Positions 5,280-10,157 of a DNA stretch of 10,157 bases are shown piece after piece. Each line of letters starts with the position of its first letter. Within the stretch, counting starts at the first letter, position 1. The translations under genes and the position numbers were made by a program. The DNA is from Pseudomonadota bacterium (GTDB lineage: Bacteria; Myxococcota; Myxococcia; Myxococcales; Anaeromyxobacteraceae), in the NCBI GenBank assembly GCA_023411405.1, contig JAEYOU010000033.1, positions 1 through 10,157 on the forward strand. Reading direction: 5' to 3'. A model generated the notes under the pieces. That model did no database searches, was not told the origin of the DNA, and was given only the letters and a program-made list of their open reading frames with translations.

Positions 5280-8162
5280 CTACCAGTAGTACAGGCTCGC
5301 CCACGGGTAGTCACCCGCGGTGACGGCGAAGTACGTGTACCCGTCGGACGACTTCGCGAGCGGGAGCGGGCCGCCGCCGCAGGTGCCGGTCGCCGCGCCG
5401 CCGTTCACGCTCACGGTCCGGCCGGCGAAGTTGGCGCAGCCCCAGCCGTACACCGTCGCCGCGGTCCGCAGACACACCGCCCCGCCGGTGTTGAAGTTGC
5501 CGCTCTGGCCGCCGGTGATGGTCACCGGGCTCGCGCAGGGGGTGGCGGTCGCGCCGGCGTTGAAGGTGGCGTTCACCGTCCGGGCGGCCGTCATGGAGAC
5601 CGTACACGTGGCGCTGGCGTGGGTGCAGGCGCCGCTCCAGCCCGCGAAGGAGGCGCCGCTCGCCGCCGCCGCGGTCAGGGTCACCGTCGTCCCGCTCGCG
5701 AAGGCCGCCGCGCAGGTCGCGCCGCAGCTCACGCCCGCCGGCGTCGAGGTCACCGTCCCGCTCCCGGTCCCGGCCTTCGTCACCGTCAGCGCGTAGGCCG
5801 TCGCCTGGGATGGCTCGAACGTGGCGGTCACCGTCCGCGCCGCGGTCATCTCGACCGTGCAGGTCGAGGTCGTGTCCGTGCAGGCGCCGCTCCAGCCCGT
5901 GAACCGCGATCCGGCCCCGGCGGCCGCGCTCAGCGTGACGGACGTCCCGGTCGCGAACCGCGCGGAGCAGGTCGCGCCGCAGCTCACGCCCGCCGGCGAC
6001 GAGGTCACCGTGCCGCTCCCGGTCCCTGCCCGGACCACGCCCAGGGGGAAGGTCGTCGGGCTCCCGCCGCCGCGGGGCGGCTCCTCGCCGAAGACCTTCA
6101 CGCCGTCGAGGTAGACGGGGATGTACGGGGTGGCGGTGGACGCGGCGGAGCCGAGGCCCTGGTGGCTCCAGTCGTTCGTCGGATCCCAGTTGCTCTTCCA
6201 CTGCGCGTCCTGCGCCGCGACGAGGGCGAGCTGGAGGTCGCGCTTGCCGTAGACCTCGTTCGCCGACCAGTCCACCTCCATGTAGTAGACGCCGTTCGCC
6301 TCGTCCCAGGCGATGGGCCCGCGGACCACGGTCGCGCCGCCGTACCCGCTCGCCTGCTCGTCGTAGTACACCGCGGAGCTCACGGCCGAGATCGCCTGGC
6401 CGGCCGCGAGGAGCTCGCTGACGTCGAAGAAGTACCGGGCGGTGAGGCCGCGCACGAAGTGCGGCGGGTGCGTGGGCTGGGCGGTCATGGTGATCGTCAC
6501 CTGCGACCGCTGGTCGTTCTCCTGCTCGATCTTCGCCTTCACCGTGTAGGCCTGCTCGGCGGGCTCGGCCGGCGGGAAGCTCGCGAGCGGGAGCTGGCCC
6601 TCGCCGTAGAACGTGTAGAGGCCGGCGAGCGCGCCGACGAGGCCGGCGTTGTAGTCGATCGCCACCTCGTTGTAGACGAAGTCGTCGGTCCGATCGACGT
6701 GCACGTCCTTCGTGTCGGGGCCGCCGACCAGCGCGCCCCAGAGCACGTGCTTGTGGTCCGGCGGATCGTTCATGCTGTTCGTGGTGGAGCCGTGCGCCGC
6801 GCGGTGGTGCGGGTGCTTCGCCGACAGCTCCGGCGTGGGATAGCCGACGATGAGCGAGTAGCCGAACGGGTTGTCGCCCATGATGTACGCCATCTGGCCC
6901 CGCGCCCACGCGGCGAACTCGGGGCGATCCTTGTGCTTCGCGTAGACGAGCGCGCACATCTGCGCGGCCGCGTTGTAGCGGGCGGAGCCCCAGGTGCTGA
7001 TGACGCTGAAGCCGGCCGGCGACTGCGCGATGTACGTCGTGTCGTTCGACTCGCGGTGCGGGATCTCGCCGCCCGACCAGTACTCGAGGTTCCACCGTGC
7101 GTAATAGTCCAGCCGCGCGTCGTCGGGGAGGACGTTCGCGAGCTGGACGAAGACGCCGCCCCAGACGGTGTCCCAGGAGTGGACCCAGATGTTCTGCCAG
7201 TTGTCCTGGGTCGACTTGATGATCTTCTGGAGGTAGCCGGTGTAGCGGCCGTCGGAGACCGCCAGGATGTCGGTGAGGTACGACGCCTCGCCGGTCGCGG
7301 TGTGGAGCCAGACCGCCGCCCAGGCCAGCTCGTCGTTGTCGTCGCTCGAGTTGTAGAAGCCGCCCGAGTAGCCGAGGCCACGGTGCGCGACCGCGAAGCG
7401 ATACAGCGCCTCCGCGGCGTCGAGGCAGCGGTTCGCGTACGCGAGGTCGGCGTCCCGGAAGTCGAGGTACAGGAGCGCGAGGGCGGCGGCCGCGGCGGCG
7501 GCCTGGTCGCTGGCGGGCGTCTCGGCGGTGGCGAAGTAGGCCGGGCGCGGGAGGTTCAGGAGCTCGGGCGGCGCCCAGACGGTGTGGTCCACGCTCCCCT
7601 CGCCCACCTGGTAGGCGAAGGCCACCACCTCGCCGGCGGCGTCGCGGAAGGTGGACCGGAGGTACACGTCGCCGAACCACTTCAGGAGGTCGCGCATGTG
7701 GGCGTCCTCGCCCGTCCCGACGAACGCGCCCTCGAACTCGTAGTAGGCCCAGGCGAGGGTGGAGGCGGCGTAGGCCTGGGGCAGGCCGAACCGGACGTGG
7801 TCGCCGGCGTCGTGGTACCCGCCGCTCACGTCCACGGTGCCGTCGCCGTCGGGATCGAGCGCGGCGCGGTTCGCGGTGATGAACGCCTGCGACATGTTGG
7901 TGCCGGTGTTGTCGGCGGCCATCGGCTTCAGGGGGAGGGCCGTGTCGCGGACCTCGGAGTCGCCGCGCCACTCGAGCCGCCCGCCGGTGATGCCGGGGCC
8001 GGACTTCTCGGCGTCGTAGAAGTAGAGGGACTTCTGGAGCGCCTCGGCGTAGTTGTCCGCGGCGCCCGCGAGGGCGGGGGAGCAGAGGGCCATCGCCACG
8101 GCGGAGAGGGTGAGGAGGCGCGCGCGCCGGCGCGCCGCCTTCGGCGTCGTGTTGGGCAGCAT
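5280..8162 (-). CDS. Secreted GH9 cellulase with CBM3c-like module, two InlB-like repeats and a novel C-terminal domain
   Basis: This 960-residue enzyme is predicted to be an extracellular endoglucanase, probably processive. Residues 1-34 are a signal peptide (AARRRARLLTLSAVAMAL, cleavage after LAGA). GH9 spans about 36-515: it opens NYAEALQKSLYFYDAEKSG, has catalytic-base Asp118 and Asp121 in GGYHDAGDHVRFG, the PHHRAAHGS histidine signature, and proton donor Glu499 in FVYNEVAIDYNAG. About 536-694 matches a family 3c carbohydrate-binding module (LTARYFFDVSE, YYMEVDWS, DWSHQGLG); in relatives this packs on the catalytic domain and feeds it a cellulose chain. Two InlB-B-like repeats follow (about 703-781 and 788-866; AGTGSGTVTS, FTGWSGAC, TAARTV-x-ATF). 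Residues 876-960 form a domain I cannot assign. The ATG at 8162 is preceded by AGGAG at a good distance; a longer in-frame GTG start at 8324 would lie upstream of the predicted transcription start. Its layout differs from the other GH9 gene, so the two are not simple duplicates. The gene is convergent with the M23-like gene. Confidence 0.95.
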   Translation of the reverse strand: MLPNTTPKAARRRARLLTLSAVAMALCSPALAGAADNYAEALQKSLYFYDAEKSGPGITGGRLEWRGDSEVRDTALPLKPMAADNTGTNMSQAFITANRAALDPDGDGTVDVSGGYHDAGDHVRFGLPQAYAASTLAWAYYEFEGAFVGTGEDAHMRDLLKWFGDVYLRSTFRDAAGEVVAFAYQVGEGSVDHTVWAPPELLNLPRPAYFATAETPASDQAAAAAAALALLYLDFRDADLAYANRCLDAAEALYRFAVAHRGLGYSGGFYNSSDDNDELAWAAVWLHTATGEASYLTDILAVSDGRYTGYLQKIIKSTQDNWQNIWVHSWDTVWGGVFVQLANVLPDDARLDYYARWNLEYWSGGEIPHRESNDTTYIAQSPAGFSVISTWGSARYNAAAQMCALVYAKHKDRPEFAAWARGQMAYIMGDNPFGYSLIVGYPTPELSAKHPHHRAAHGSTTNSMNDPPDHKHVLWGALVGGPDTKDVHVDRTDDFVYNEVAIDYNAGLVGALAGLYTFYGEGQLPLASFPPAEPAEQAYTVKAKIEQENDQRSQVTITMTAQPTHPPHFVRGLTARYFFDVSELLAAGQAISAVSSAVYYDEQASGYGGATVVRGPIAWDEANGVYYMEVDWSANEVYGKRDLQLALVAAQDAQWKSNWDPTNDWSHQGLGSAASTATPYIPVYLDGVKVFGEEPPRGGGSPTTFPLGVVRAGTGSGTVTSSPAGVSCGATCSARFATGTSVTLSAAAGAGSRFTGWSGACTDTTSTCTVEMTAARTVTATFEPSQATAYALTVTKAGTGSGTVTSTPAGVSCGATCAAAFASGTTVTLTAAAASGASFAGWSGACTHASATCTVSMTAARTVNATFNAGATATPCASPVTITGGQSGNFNTGGAVCLRTAATVYGWGCANFAGRTVSVNGGAATGTCGGGPLPLAKSSDGYTYFAVTAGDYPWASLYYW
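5565..6056 (-). repeat. Tandem 255-bp repeat encoding two InlB-like modules
   Basis: The two InlB-like modules of the second GH9 enzyme come from a direct repeat with a 255-bp (85-codon) period. The most conserved block, 5713-5771 against 5968-6026, has 57 of 59 bases identical; the rest has drifted more. The proteins share AGTGSGTVTS, SPAGVSCGATC or TPAGVSCGATC, GWSGACT and TAARTV. Each module has four cysteines, suggesting two local disulfides. Near identity at DNA level in part of the unit suggests recent duplication or gene conversion. Confidence 0.85.
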
Positions 8163-8170
8163 CGGTCGAG

Positions 8171-8175
8171 CTCCT
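8171..8175 (-). promoter_or_regulatory. Ribosome binding site of the second GH9 gene
   Basis: AGGAG on the minus strand lies 8 bases upstream of the ATG at 8162. It supports the start that places the signal peptide at the N-terminus. Confidence 0.75.
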
Positions 8176-8326
8176 GGTGAGGGCCGCGCGCGGCGAAGAC
8201 GTCGCCACGAGTGCCGCGTCTCGGCGCGCACGGGGACGGCAGGCACGCACACACGGGGCTCGGCGGGCGAGGGCGTGCCGGGCCCGCACCGGGAGTCGCT
8301 GCGCTGAGGTACACGCTGCGTCACGG

Positions 8327-8355
8327 CCTCTACGCCCCTCGCTCCGGTTCGTCAA
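8327..8355 (-). promoter_or_regulatory. Candidate sigma-70-type promoter for the second GH9 gene
   Basis: On the minus strand TTGACG (8350-8355, five of six to the -35 consensus) is followed after 17 bases by TAGAGG (8327-8332, three of six to the -10). Transcription would start near 8320 and leave a leader of about 158 bases before the ATG. A second TGACGAA copy, 14 bp upstream of the one overlapping the -35, is a possible regulator site. The weak -10 lowers confidence. Confidence 0.45.
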
Positions 8356-8402
8356 GCGGCATTCGTCAGGCCACTGGATCAATTGGCCGTCGCGCGGGGG
8401 GT

Positions 8403-8448
8403 GGCCGGGCCGTTTTCGGATCGCGCCCGGCCGTTCTAGACTCCTGGG
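8403..8448 (+). promoter_or_regulatory. Candidate promoter with inverted repeat, directly before the AAA ATPase gene
   Basis: A perfect 8-bp inverted repeat, GGCCGGGC (8403-8410) and GCCCGGCC (8425-8432), is followed by TAGACT (8437-8442, four of six to the -10 consensus). The -10 is placed so that transcription would start at or next to the GTG at 8449. The gene also lacks a clear ribosome site, which fits a leaderless mRNA. The -35 region (TTTTCG, 8413-8418) is poor and lies in the loop of the inverted repeat, which could be an operator. The rest of the divergent region (8163-8400) holds the opposite promoter and nothing else I can name. Confidence 0.4.
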
Positions 8449-10044
<1,596 letters not shown>

Positions 10045-10045
10045 G

Positions 10046-10157
10046 ATGAGCGACCGTCGCCTCCGCCGCTTCCTCCACCTCGAGCGGGCCCGGCCGGCGG
10101 GCGGCGCCGCGCCGGCGCGCGAGGGCGCCGATCCCACCGGCGAGCGGATCGCGGGCG
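10046..10157 (+). CDS. Start of an unknown gene coupled to the AAA ATPase gene, cut by the window edge
   Basis: An ATG one base after the upstream stop codon, with GGAG (10036-10039) 6 bases before it, opens a frame that stays open to the window end (37 codons). The visible residues begin MSDRRLRRFLHLERARP and continue into an alanine-, glycine- and proline-rich stretch: a basic amphipathic start followed by a probable disordered linker. No domain can be recognised. Tight spacing implies translational coupling with the AAA ATPase, so the product may be its partner or substrate, but this is inference. Confidence 0.6.
   Translation, partial: MSDRRLRRFLHLERARPAGGAAPAREGADPTGERIAG

Noticed and set aside
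8061..8162. Lipoprotein signal on the second GH9 enzyme (MALCSPA)
   Set aside because: The residue before the cysteine is Leu, not Gly/Ala/Ser, and a good AxA-type cleavage site (A32-G33-A34) lies just downstream.
5619..8180. An 853-codon + strand frame opposite the second GH9 gene
   Set aside because: Repetitive Arg/Gly/Ala/Val composition with no motifs; the minus-strand frame has a signal peptide, ribosome site and all GH9 residues.
8242..8279. GGCACGC/GCGTGCC inverted repeat in the leader of the second GH9 gene, as a riboswitch or attenuator
   Set aside because: Only a 7-bp stem with a 24-base loop in very GC-rich DNA, with no conserved riboswitch sequence and no alternative terminator stem; compatible with chance.

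Overview
The window is very GC-rich (over 70% by eye), densely coding DNA with strong G/C third-position bias. This bias creates long open shadow frames on the opposite strands. The gene content points to a free-living bacterium of the Myxococcota, possibly an Anaeromyxobacter-like soil organism: a maltooligosyl-trehalose synthase end, SixA, multidomain secreted GH9 cellulases, a cysteine-rich secreted M23-like protein and a Ycf46-like AAA ATPase. The taxon is an inference from composition and gene style, not from a marker gene.

Layout, left to right. (1) 2-220, + strand: the C-terminal end of a probable TreY. (2) 229-302: a REP-like pair of inverted palindromes. (3) 322-762, +: a SixA-type phosphohistidine phosphatase. 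(4) 763-1078: a 316-base non-coding stretch with a helically phased direct repeat, leading into the first cellulase. (5) 1079-3742, +: a secreted GH9 enzyme of CenC-like layout (two CBM4-type domains, Ig-like domain, GH9), followed by a hairpin terminator. (6) 3918-5216, +: a secreted M23/LytM-fold protein with a cysteine-rich tail and a degenerate zinc motif. (7) 5280-8162, - strand, convergent with the previous gene: a second secreted GH9 enzyme of a different layout (GH9, CBM3c-like, two InlB-like repeats, and an 85-residue C-terminal domain I cannot name). (8) 8163-8448: a divergent intergenic region holding promoters for both sides. (9) 8449-10044, +: a Ycf46-like AAA ATPase. (10) 10046 to the window end, +: the start of a tightly coupled gene of unknown function.

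The central 7 kb (1079-8162) reads as a small extracellular cellulose-attack cluster. One GH9 enzyme carries CBM4-type modules, which in characterised relatives bind amorphous or soluble glucan chains. The other carries a fused CBM3c-like module, which in relatives makes the enzyme a processive endoglucanase. The two would be complementary on cellulose. The M23-like protein between them is also exported, but nothing in its sequence ties it to cellulose. The flanking genes (trehalose synthesis, SixA, AAA ATPase) are housekeeping or regulatory in type and show no clear functional link to the cellulases.

I found no CRISPR array, tRNA, rRNA, insertion sequence or phage gene. The least explained elements are the C-terminal domain of the second cellulase, the altered metal site and regularly spaced cysteines of the M23-like protein, and the REP-like doublet.
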